Shown here piece after piece: positions 44,607 to 52,599 of a DNA stretch of 60,100 nt (position 1 is its first letter; the number at the start of each line of letters is the position of its first letter). A program made the position numbers and the translations under genes. Origin of the DNA: Segatella paludivivens DSM 17968 = JCM 13650 (GTDB taxonomy: Bacteria > Bacteroidota > Bacteroidia > Bacteroidales > Bacteroidaceae). The notes beneath the pieces were generated by a model. The model saw only the letters and a program-made list of their open reading frames with translations. It was not told where the DNA came from and did not search any database. The stretch covers positions 1 through 60,100 of the forward strand of contig NZ_KB890643.1 of the NCBI RefSeq assembly GCF_000373185.1, given 5' to 3'.

Positions 44607-46145
44607 ATGGCAGATACATTTATAAGTCATCCGTTTGTAATGCCGTTTGTGAAGCCTTTTGTTCCAAAAAAGCTTCAGCCTTGGATATATTTTTCATTTA
44701 TCGTTATATTTCAGATGGTAAATTGTGTGTATCTGGGGTCACTAGAACAGATGGTTGGCGAATGTGGTATGATGAAAGAAGACGTGACGATGATAGTTAT
44801 GTGTGGTGTTCTTGGTGTAACAATGCCATTCCCTATACTTTTCAGACTAAAGTTCAGGTTTACCAATCGTAACCTTCTGATGTTCTCAATATCAGGAATG
44901 ATATTGTGTAATTTTCTAGCATTGTGGGTACGCTCAATTCCATTGCTTTGTATTTTCTCTTATGCCTGTGGCTATATGAAGCTTATGGCAACATTCGAAT
45001 GTACATCTAATATTCGTTTATGGATGACTCCGAGACGAGATTTCAGAATATTCTTTCCGTTACTGTATATCGTAGTTCTCGGCGATATGAGCTGGAGTTC
45101 ATGGATAGCTATACAACTCACATATTACTGTGGATCATGGATGGCAATGCAATGGTTTGTTATATTGCTGCTAACGTTCGTCTTATTGGTTGTGTTTTTC
45201 TGTACTCAACATTATAGATTCATGAAACCGATACCGTTTATCAGTATAGACTGGTTGGGTTGTATATTATGGTCATTGTTTATACTTGAAGGTATATTCA
45301 TATTCAACTACGGTGAATTTTATAATTGGTGGGACGGGACAGTTTGGCGCATTGTATTAATGAGCATTCCTGTAACATTATGGCTCGCAATTCAGCGCAT
45401 GTGCCATATACGACATCCTTACATATTACCAACAGCTTTTAAACACAAGACGTTGATACCTATATTGGGCATGTTTGCTGTGGCAGAGCTGATGAACTCC
45501 ACACCGAAAGCATTACAGACTGTATTTATGGGGGCGGTTTTGCATTATGGAACAATGACAACGTCTAGATTCGATTTGATAAATATTGTTGGAGCAATGA
45601 CAGGTTGTCTATTCAGCTTGTGGTGGATGAAGATGCTTCGTTTGAAATATACCACCCTACTAACAGTCGGATTTATATTCCTATTGGTATATCAGGTATG
45701 GATGTATTTTTATATAACCCCAGATCTTAATATAGAAAGATTATATTTCCCTACTTTTATACAGAATTTTGGTTATGCAATATTTTTTGTAACGCTTACC
45801 ATATATCTTCAGGATTTGATGCCGTATCCAAATTTCTTTTTGGGAATGACTATAGCCGGGTTTATTCGTAATGGTCTTGTCGCTACAATGTGCAATGGTG
45901 TTTATAGTTACATGTTGAGATATTATGTAACCGACAATATGGTATCAGGTAGACCTTATGACTATATGCAAAGTCTGATTATGGGTATAAAGCAAATGTA
46001 TGGGGTTACATGTGTTGGGGGAACATTCTTTTTACTGCTGCTAATGCTGTGGCATGTTCAACCAGTGCGTTCAACCTTAAAACACATTCCTTATTGTAAT
46101 GTCATTGGAAGAGAGATGAAGAAAGAAATGAAACACGAAGAATAA
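44607..46145 (+). CDS. MFS-type drug efflux transporter (EmrB-like, divergent)
   Basis: A 512-residue inner-membrane protein with about 14 hydrophobic segments, for example IYFSFIVIFQMVNCVYLGSL, WFVILLLTFVLLVVFFCTQ and FFLLLLMLWHV. Its position directly after the adaptor gene (22 bases) and its 14-span layout fit the DHA2 group of the major facilitator superfamily. The usual conserved loop motifs are weak, so the family call leans on context. Several Met-, Phe- and Trp-rich spans are unusual. The exported compound is unknown. Confidence 0.82.
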   Translation: MADTFISHPFVMPFVKPFVPKKLQPWIYFSFIVIFQMVNCVYLGSLEQMVGECGMMKEDVTMIVMCGVLGVTMPFPILFRLKFRFTNRNLLMFSISGMILCNFLALWVRSIPLLCIFSYACGYMKLMATFECTSNIRLWMTPRRDFRIFFPLLYIVVLGDMSWSSWIAIQLTYYCGSWMAMQWFVILLLTFVLLVVFFCTQHYRFMKPIPFISIDWLGCILWSLFILEGIFIFNYGEFYNWWDGTVWRIVLMSIPVTLWLAIQRMCHIRHPYILPTAFKHKTLIPILGMFAVAELMNSTPKALQTVFMGAVLHYGTMTTSRFDLINIVGAMTGCLFSLWWMKMLRLKYTTLLTVGFIFLLVYQVWMYFYITPDLNIERLYFPTFIQNFGYAIFFVTLTIYLQDLMPYPNFFLGMTIAGFIRNGLVATMCNGVYSYMLRYYVTDNMVSGRPYDYMQSLIMGIKQMYGVTCVGGTFFLLLLMLWHVQPVRSTLKHIPYCNVIGREMKKEMKHEE

Positions 46146-46181
46146 CTTCTCGTTGTATGTAACAAAAAAGAATAAATTCCT

Positions 46182-46212
46182 TTTGTTTTGTCTGCGATAA
46201 TCTTTATCTTTG
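46182..46212 (+). promoter_or_regulatory. Promoter of the unknown-protein/rpoN operon
   Basis: TTTG at 46182-46185 and TATCTTTG at 46205-46212, 19 bases apart. The predicted start is near 46218, giving a leader of about 14 bases. Confidence 0.7.
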
Positions 46213-46231
46213 CAGAAAGATAAAGATTATC

Positions 46232-46906
46232 ATGGCAAATCATCCTTTATGGCAAGAAGAATACTGGTTGCCGCTTATGCAACTGTATCTGAAAAAACCA
46301 GTGGGCGTGAAGGCGATTTACTCACGCGCAATGGTAGAACTTGCATTGGAACTTAACATAGAGCCACAATTTCTCTATGAACAGATGTTTTGGCTTAGAC
46401 GGCATTCTACGCCAAGTCTGAATTTGTTGTGGAATAAATTTACTAACCATTTGAAGAAACTTAACGCCGATGTTGAACAACTACGACTGATGAGAGGTTT
46501 TAACCATCCAGATGAATTTTATCGTGGAGTGGAAACTAAAGATACTTGGCAGAATGATTTCAAACCATTAAAGAATTATTATGCAAATTTGCATGAAAGC
46601 AAAAACATACTGATGCCTTTGCATCTGATCATAATCTTAGACCTATATTTCCACCTTACCCCTATAACAATGGTTAAGGAGACATCTGAAATACAGGATT
46701 TGGCAAAACTTACAGACATCGATGCCGGAGTGATCGTTGATGTCATGGATGCTTTTCAGCAGTGTGATCCATATTTTAACAGAATTACATTAGAGGTAAG
46801 TCCGCTATTTGATAGCTGTCATGATATATGGCAAAGATATGGTAACGGAAATCCTAAGGAACTTGCTGCATTAGCGTCACAACTTAAAGAATATTTTAGA
46901 AAGTAA
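46232..46906 (+). CDS. Conserved-looking protein of unknown function upstream of rpoN
   Basis: I do not recognise a family. It is 224 residues, without signal peptide or membrane span, and largely helical, with many aromatic residues (HPLWQEEYWLPLMQLYLKK, QFLYEQMFWLRRH, DIWQRYGNGNPKEL). It has a good promoter and is followed after three bases by rpoN, so both are made together. A link to sigma-54 activity or to the cell-envelope genes downstream is possible but is inference from position only. Normal codon use and the good promoter make it a real gene. Confidence 0.75.
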   Translation: MANHPLWQEEYWLPLMQLYLKKPVGVKAIYSRAMVELALELNIEPQFLYEQMFWLRRHSTPSLNLLWNKFTNHLKKLNADVEQLRLMRGFNHPDEFYRGVETKDTWQNDFKPLKNYYANLHESKNILMPLHLIIILDLYFHLTPITMVKETSEIQDLAKLTDIDAGVIVDVMDAFQQCDPYFNRITLEVSPLFDSCHDIWQRYGNGNPKELAALASQLKEYFRK

Positions 46907-46909
46907 GAT

Positions 46910-48430
46910 ATGGCTCAGAAATTAGTCCAGACACAAGAACAGAAGCTAGCGCAGGTGATGCGTCTGTCACAACAGCAGATGTTACAGGTACACCTGCTGG
47001 AAATGCCTTTGACAGAATTGGAAGAGAATATCAATACCGAACTTGATGACAATCCCGCACTTGAAAGGGATGATAATGAGATGGGACTGACCGATAGTGA
47101 TGATAATTTCGCTGACGGAGATGATGACTCTTCTGATTTTGATGTGCAGGTAGAAAAGGAGGAACGACAGGATGCACTCGATGCTGCACTGGAAAGTATT
47201 GGAGGTGACGATGTAATGCCTTCGACTTCCTTCTCAAACAGTAATGATAATGCTGACTATGAGGAAATAATATATGGGGACACCACTTCTTTCTATGATA
47301 GATTGAAGGAACAGATGGATATGATGTCTCTTAATAGTGAGCAGCATGAAGTTATGGAATATCTGATAGGAAGTCTTGATGATGACGGACTTCTTAGAAA
47401 AGATTTGGATACAATAAGCGATGAACTCGCCATATATCACAATATTGACGTTGCGACTGACGAAATAGATGATATACTTAAGATGCTGCAAAGTATGGAT
47501 CCTGCAGGTATTGGCGCGCGCTCACTTCAGGAATGTCTGCTATTGCAGGTTCAAAGAATGCGAGAAGATGATAAGACCTCTGGTAATATCCGACTTCTTG
47601 ATGCTATGGAAACTGTATTCAAGGATTATTTCGATGAATTTACTAAGAAGCATTGGGATAAAATCCAGATGCAGATGATGCTCAATGATACACAAATTGA
47701 CACTCTGAGAAACGAAATAAGAAAATTGAATCCTAAACCAGGGGCAGCACTAGGCGAAACTGAAGGTATAAATATTCAGCAGATAACTCCTGATTTCATT
47801 GTTGATACAGCTGATGATGGTTCTGTTTCTTTTACTCTTAATCAAGGAAATATTCCAGAGTTGAAAGTTTCTCCAACGTTCTCTGAAATGGTTGACACCT
47901 ACAGGAACAATAAGGAGGGCATGAACCGACAAACAAAGGAAGCATTGCTCTATGCGAAGGGAAAGGTAGACAAGGCACAAGGATTCATAGAAGCTATAAA
48001 ACAACGTCGCCATACTCTCACAGTAACGATGAAGGCTATCATAAATTGGCAGAGAAAATTCTTTCAAGACGGTGATGAAAGCGATTTGAAACCAATGATT
48101 CTTAAAGATATTGCTGACAAGACAGGACTTGATATATCAACAATAAGTAGAGTAAGTAATGTGAAATATGCCCAAACAAGATGGGGAACGTTTCCATTAC
48201 GTTTCTTCTTTACAGACTCATATACAACAGATGATGGGGAAGAGATGTCTACAAGAAAGATAAAACTGGCACTGAAAGAAGTTATTGATAAGGAAGACAA
48301 GAAAAAACCCCTCAGTGACGATGCCTTGGCTAAAATAATGAAGGAAAAAGGTTATCCTATTGCACGACGTACAATAGCAAAATATAGAGAACAGATGAAT
48401 TTGCCAGTAGCAAGATTGAGACGCTATTGA
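46910..48430 (+). CDS. rpoN: RNA polymerase sigma-54 factor
   Basis: A 506-residue sigma-54. The N-terminal glutamine-rich activator-interacting region is clear (QKLAQVMRLSQQQMLQVHLL). A very acidic region II follows, and the core-binding domain is at about 120-300. The C-terminal DNA-binding part has the HTH (KTGLDISTISRVSNVKYAQT) and the RpoN box ARRTIAKYREQMNLPVARLRR at the end, recognising -24 elements. It works only with AAA+ enhancer-binding activators, none of which lie in this window. It sits in an operon after the unknown 224-residue protein. Confidence 0.95.
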   Translation: MAQKLVQTQEQKLAQVMRLSQQQMLQVHLLEMPLTELEENINTELDDNPALERDDNEMGLTDSDDNFADGDDDSSDFDVQVEKEERQDALDAALESIGGDDVMPSTSFSNSNDNADYEEIIYGDTTSFYDRLKEQMDMMSLNSEQHEVMEYLIGSLDDDGLLRKDLDTISDELAIYHNIDVATDEIDDILKMLQSMDPAGIGARSLQECLLLQVQRMREDDKTSGNIRLLDAMETVFKDYFDEFTKKHWDKIQMQMMLNDTQIDTLRNEIRKLNPKPGAALGETEGINIQQITPDFIVDTADDGSVSFTLNQGNIPELKVSPTFSEMVDTYRNNKEGMNRQTKEALLYAKGKVDKAQGFIEAIKQRRHTLTVTMKAIINWQRKFFQDGDESDLKPMILKDIADKTGLDISTISRVSNVKYAQTRWGTFPLRFFFTDSYTTDDGEEMSTRKIKLALKEVIDKEDKKKPLSDDALAKIMKEKGYPIARRTIAKYREQMNLPVARLRRY

Positions 48431-48457
48431 CAATTATATTCTGAAACGACAAAAAAT

Positions 48458-49075
48458 ATGAAAGAAAAGGATATTATATTAACTGCAAGAATCGCCAGTA
48501 TGGTGTTTACTCCATTCTATTTGCCAATAGTTGGTTTGCTGGCATTGTTTCTCTTCAGTTATCTGGGGCTTTTGCCTTGGTCATACAAATTCACAGTATT
48601 GGCTTTGGTGTATGCTTTCACCATACTGTTGCCTACACTGCTGATACATTTGTATCGAACATATCAGGGATGGTCGCTTATAGAGTTGGGCGTAAAAGAG
48701 CGAAGAATGGTACCATATGTTATTTCAATATTGTGCTATTTCAGTTGCTATTACATAATGAGTATATTCCATATACCTCATTTTATGGGTGGAATATTAG
48801 TCGCTGCGCTATTGATACAGTTGATATGTGCCATAATAAACGTATGGTGGAAAATATCGGTACATGCAGCGGCAATAGGTGGCGTAGCAGGAGCATTGCT
48901 GGCATTTGCACTGATATTCGATTTTAATCCTATATGGTGGTTATGCCTGACATTAGTCATATCTGGTGTTGTAGGAACAAGCCGTATGGTATTGCGTCAA
49001 CATTCGCTGTCACAGATAACAGTAGCGTGGATACTGGGTGTTATCGTGGCGTTTATGGCTATAGCAATTGTGTAA
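48458..49075 (+). CDS. Membrane protein, degenerate PAP2-like
   Basis: A 205-residue protein with about six membrane spans (FTPFYLPIVGLLALFLFSYL, YVISILCYFSCYYIMSIF, TVAWILGVIVAFMAIAIV). Weak traces of the three PAP2 phosphatase motifs are visible in order: KERRMVPY, ISVHAAAIGG (in place of PSGH) and SRMVLRQHSLSQI (in place of SRxxxxxHxxxD). The last Asp is absent, so it may have lost activity. It lies 27 bases after rpoN and just before purE, in an apparent operon. An unrelated membrane protein with chance matches cannot be ruled out. Confidence 0.7.
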   Translation: MKEKDIILTARIASMVFTPFYLPIVGLLALFLFSYLGLLPWSYKFTVLALVYAFTILLPTLLIHLYRTYQGWSLIELGVKERRMVPYVISILCYFSCYYIMSIFHIPHFMGGILVAALLIQLICAIINVWWKISVHAAAIGGVAGALLAFALIFDFNPIWWLCLTLVISGVVGTSRMVLRQHSLSQITVAWILGVIVAFMAIAIV

Positions 49076-49083
49076 AATTATAA

Positions 49084-49623
49084 ATGGCAACAAAATTTAA
49101 AACAAATAATAATATGAAACCAGTAGTAAGCATTATCATGGGCAGTACAAGTGATCTGCCTGTTATGGAAAAAGCGTGTAAATGGCTTAATGATAACGAA
49201 ATCCCATTCGAAGTAAATGCTCTCTCCGCGCATCGTACTCCTGATGCTGTTGAGACTTTTGCAAAGCAAGCTAAAGAACGTGGTATAAAGGTTATCATTG
49301 CGGCAGCTGGTATGGCAGCTGCATTACCAGGTGTTATTGCTGCATCTACAACATTGCCTGTTATCGGTGTGCCAATTAAGGGTATGCTTGATGGTCTTGA
49401 CGCAATGCTTTCTATAATTCAGATGCCTCCAGGCATACCTGTTGCTACAGTTGGAGTTAACGGTGCTCAGAATGCTGCTATACTTGCAGCTGAAATGATT
49501 GCACTTTGCGACGAAGATGTAGCTAAGAAGATTGATGCATGGAAGGCTGGACTTGGCGCGAAGATAGAAAAGGCTAATAAAGACCTTGCAGAAATTAAAG
49601 ATTATAAATTTAAATGCAATTAA
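49084..49623 (+). CDS. purE: N5-carboxyaminoimidazole ribonucleotide mutase
   Basis: Cytosolic purine-pathway enzyme that moves the carboxyl group of N5-CAIR to give CAIR. The family signature is complete: IIMGSTSDLPVMEKA, ALSAHRTPD, AAAGMAAALPGV, VIGVPIKG, and QMPPGIPVATVGVNGAQNAA. The protein core begins at Met11 (ATG 49114, MKPVVSIIMGS), so the first ten residues may not be translated; the upstream ATG at 49084 is kept as the outer limit. It lies 8 bases after the membrane-protein gene and 44 bases before ispG. No purK is adjacent. Confidence 0.95.
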   Translation: MATKFKTNNNMKPVVSIIMGSTSDLPVMEKACKWLNDNEIPFEVNALSAHRTPDAVETFAKQAKERGIKVIIAAAGMAAALPGVIAASTTLPVIGVPIKGMLDGLDAMLSIIQMPPGIPVATVGVNGAQNAAILAAEMIALCDEDVAKKIDAWKAGLGAKIEKANKDLAEIKDYKFKCN

Positions 49624-49667
49624 GACATTCTCTGTTCTGTTGAAATTGATAGGAATGTTTAATATTT

Positions 49668-51548
49668 ATGGATATATTTAATTATCAGCGCCGTGACACA
49701 ACTGTTGTTCATGTAGGCGCTATAGACATGGGCGGTGAAAATCCTATACGTATTCAGTCCATGACCACCACAAATACTAATGATACCGATGCTTGTGTAG
49801 CTCAGGCTGAAGATATTATTAAAGCTGGTGGAGAATTCGTTAGGCTCACAACACAAGGTAGCAAGGAAGCAGAGAATTTAAAGAATATCAATGCCAAGTT
49901 GCGTGCTGATGGTTACACGACACCACTAGTTGCCGATGTACACTTTAATCCTAACGTTGCTGATGTTGCTGCATTATATGCCGAGAAGGTAAGAATTAAT
50001 CCAGGCAACTATGTCGATCCTGCTCGTAAGTTTATAAAGCAGGAATATACAGATGAAGAATATTCGCAGGAACTGAAGAAAATTAAAGACCGTTTCATTC
50101 CATTCCTTAATATATGCAAGGAAAATAATACAGCTATTCGTATCGGAGTGAACCACGGAAGTCTAAGCGACCGCATACGTAACAGATACGGTGATACTCC
50201 TGAAGGCATTGTAGAGAGTTGTATGGAGTTTCTTCGTATATGTAAGGAACAGGATTTTAATGATGTCGTAATATCTATAAAATCTTCAAACACTGTAGTT
50301 ATGGTCTGTTCTGTACGTCTTTTGGTCGAGCAGATGCAGAAAGAGAATATGAAATATCCTTTGCATCTTGGAGTTACCGAGGCTGGAGAGGGAGAAGATG
50401 GACGTATAAAGAGTGCTGTAGGAATAGGTGCATTATTATCTGATGGTATTGGTGATACTGTTCGTGTAAGTCTTAGTGAAGAACCTGCTGCCGAGATACC
50501 TGTAGCTCGTCATCTTGTAGACTATATATCAAATAAGGCTGGTCATCTTATAGTTCCTGGGACTCAGGCAAATGAGTTTGATTGGGTTCATCCTGAACGT
50601 CGTTTTACCCGTGCAGTAAATGGTATTGGTGGAAGTAATGTTCCTGTTGTGATAGCAAATGGAAAAGGGAATCCTGATTCAAGTGCTGACGGACAAAAGG
50701 CTGACTATCTATATGTAGGCTCTGAACTTCCAGCAGAATTAGATCATAACCAGAATTATATATTAGACTTTAATGTATACGCTGAACTTCAGGCAAAAGG
50801 AAATCTTCCTGTTGGCGAGAATTGCGCAAAGGGTATATATCCAATATTCCCTATTACTGCAATGCCATTTATCAGTATGATCAAAGCCGAATTGAAGTTT
50901 CTTGTTCTACAGTTTGGTTCTCCTACAGAAGAATATCTTGCTTGTTTAAAGACACATCCTGAGGTAGTAGTGGTATGCACAAGCAATCATCAGAACAAAT
51001 TAGCCGATCAGCGTGCTCTTGTTCATGAAATGTGGAATAACGGGACATTCAATCCTGTTGTCTTCACACAGATGTATCGACATACGAAAGCAGAGAGAAG
51101 TGATTTCCAACTAGAGGCTGCTGCAGATATGGGCGCATTGATGATAGACGGACTTACCGACGGTATTTGGCTGATGAATGATGGTGATATTGCGAATGAT
51201 GTAATTACTGACACAGCTTTCGGAATACTTCAGGCAGCACGCCTTCGTACTAGCAGAACAGAATATATCAGTTGTCCAGGATGTGGTCGCACTCTATATA
51301 ATCTTCGTGAAACTATAGCTGAAATTCGTGAGGCAACAAAGCACATGAAAGGCTTGAAAATAGGTATCATGGGGTGTATCGTAAACGGTCCTGGTGAGAT
51401 GGCTGATGCCGATTACGGATATGTCGGTGCTGGAGTAAATAAGGTTTCATTGTATCGCAAGCAGGTGTGTGTGGAGAAAAATATACCACAGGAAGTAGCA
51501 GTGGAACATCTTTTAGCATTAATCAATAACGATCAAAAACAGAAATAG
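49668..51548 (+). CDS. ispG: 4-hydroxy-3-methylbut-2-enyl-diphosphate synthase (long form)
   Basis: Penultimate enzyme of the non-mevalonate isoprenoid pathway. The N-terminal TIM barrel starts RRDTTVVHVGAIDMGGENPI. A large central insertion (about residues 265-510) follows, as in the long IspG of Bacteroidota, Chlamydia and plants. The C-terminal iron-sulfur domain has SCPGCGRT, IGIMGCIVNGPGEMADAD and the conserved Glu. It should bind a 4Fe-4S cluster and reduce the cyclodiphosphate substrate. The length of 626 fits the long form. It is eight bases upstream of an aldo/keto reductase gene, which is probably co-transcribed. Confidence 0.96.
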   Translation: MDIFNYQRRDTTVVHVGAIDMGGENPIRIQSMTTTNTNDTDACVAQAEDIIKAGGEFVRLTTQGSKEAENLKNINAKLRADGYTTPLVADVHFNPNVADVAALYAEKVRINPGNYVDPARKFIKQEYTDEEYSQELKKIKDRFIPFLNICKENNTAIRIGVNHGSLSDRIRNRYGDTPEGIVESCMEFLRICKEQDFNDVVISIKSSNTVVMVCSVRLLVEQMQKENMKYPLHLGVTEAGEGEDGRIKSAVGIGALLSDGIGDTVRVSLSEEPAAEIPVARHLVDYISNKAGHLIVPGTQANEFDWVHPERRFTRAVNGIGGSNVPVVIANGKGNPDSSADGQKADYLYVGSELPAELDHNQNYILDFNVYAELQAKGNLPVGENCAKGIYPIFPITAMPFISMIKAELKFLVLQFGSPTEEYLACLKTHPEVVVVCTSNHQNKLADQRALVHEMWNNGTFNPVVFTQMYRHTKAERSDFQLEAAADMGALMIDGLTDGIWLMNDGDIANDVITDTAFGILQAARLRTSRTEYISCPGCGRTLYNLRETIAEIREATKHMKGLKIGIMGCIVNGPGEMADADYGYVGAGVNKVSLYRKQVCVEKNIPQEVAVEHLLALINNDQKQK

Positions 51549-51555
51549 AAAGACT

Positions 51556-52512
51556 ATGGAACTAAAACAAAAATATCTAGCCGATGAAAATCGGTATGAT
51601 TGCTCAGAAACGTTCTATCGCCGTTGTGGTAAAAGTGGAGTGATGTTGCCTAAGATATCACTCGGTTTTTGGCATAATTTCGGTGGTGTGGACCCTTATG
51701 AGCGTAGCCGTGCCATTACTCACTATGCCTTTGACCATGGAATAACGCATTTTGATTTGGCAAACAATTACGGTCCTCCATACGGAAGTGCTGAGGAAAC
51801 AATGGGAAGACTCATGGACGACAGTTTCAAACCTTATCGTGATGAACTGTTTATTTCCAGTAAAGCTGGTTATGACATGTGGGAAGGTCCTTACGGAAAC
51901 TGGGGATCAAGAAAATATCTTTTTGCTAGCATTGAGCAGAGTCTGAAACGCATGCACCTTGATTATGTAGACTTGTTCTACAGCCATCGTTACGATCCCA
52001 ATACACCTTTGGAGGAAACTCTTCAGGCTCTTGTTGACATCGTGAAACAAGGTAAGGCTTTGTATGTTGGTATAAGCAGATGGCCTTTAGAAGCATTGAA
52101 GTTTGCTGACAAGTATCTAAAGGAGCGTGATGTTCCTTTGCTGATATTTCAAGATAAACTCAATTTGCTAAATCGTGGTCCACAGGAAAGTGGAACTCTT
52201 GATTATTGCCATGATAATGGAATTGGCTTTATAGGCTTTTCGCCATTAGCTCAGGGCTTGCTTACCGACAGATATATCAATGGTATTCCTGAAGATAGCA
52301 GAATGGCTCAAGGGAAATTCCTTAAGAGTGATATGCTTACACCAGAACTTATTGCTCAGTTGAGAGCGTGGAACGTTGAGGCTTCGGCACAAGGTAAGAC
52401 ACTTGCCGAGAAAGCTTTGTCGTGGATTTTAGAACAACGTGGCGTAACAAGCGTTATCGTTGGTGCCAGCTCTGTTGGCCAGCTAGAAAAGAACTTAAAG
52501 GCTGCTGAATAG
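51556..52512 (+). CDS. Aldo/keto reductase (YghZ/Gpr-like), C-terminus short
   Basis: A 318-residue NADPH-dependent TIM-barrel oxidoreductase. The catalytic tetrad is visible: Asp in HFDLANNYG, Tyr in NNYGPPYGS, Lys in ISSKAGYDM and His in FYSHRYDP. It resembles E. coli YghZ, which reduces L-glyceraldehyde 3-phosphate and methylglyoxal. It ends at VIVGASSVGQLEKNLKAAE, roughly 20-25 residues earlier than I expect, so the terminal helices that cover the cofactor site appear lost. A 15-bp inverted repeat starts ten bases after the stop. Activity may be reduced or altered. Confidence 0.85.
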   Translation: MELKQKYLADENRYDCSETFYRRCGKSGVMLPKISLGFWHNFGGVDPYERSRAITHYAFDHGITHFDLANNYGPPYGSAEETMGRLMDDSFKPYRDELFISSKAGYDMWEGPYGNWGSRKYLFASIEQSLKRMHLDYVDLFYSHRYDPNTPLEETLQALVDIVKQGKALYVGISRWPLEALKFADKYLKERDVPLLIFQDKLNLLNRGPQESGTLDYCHDNGIGFIGFSPLAQGLLTDRYINGIPEDSRMAQGKFLKSDMLTPELIAQLRAWNVEASAQGKTLAEKALSWILEQRGVTSVIVGASSVGQLEKNLKAAE

Positions 52513-52521
52513 CCAATCCAT

Positions 52522-52561
52522 CATATCACATATGCCATATTTAATATGGTATATGTGTATG
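52522..52561. terminator. Hairpin/terminator after the aldo/keto reductase gene
   Basis: Inverted repeat with 15-base arms (52527-52541 and 52543-52557, one G-U mismatch), AT-rich, with T-rich sequence following. Probably ends the long rpoN-to-reductase transcription unit. Confidence 0.55.
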
Positions 52562-52599
52562 TTTACTTTAGATAATCTATACTTATAAAATCTATAATC

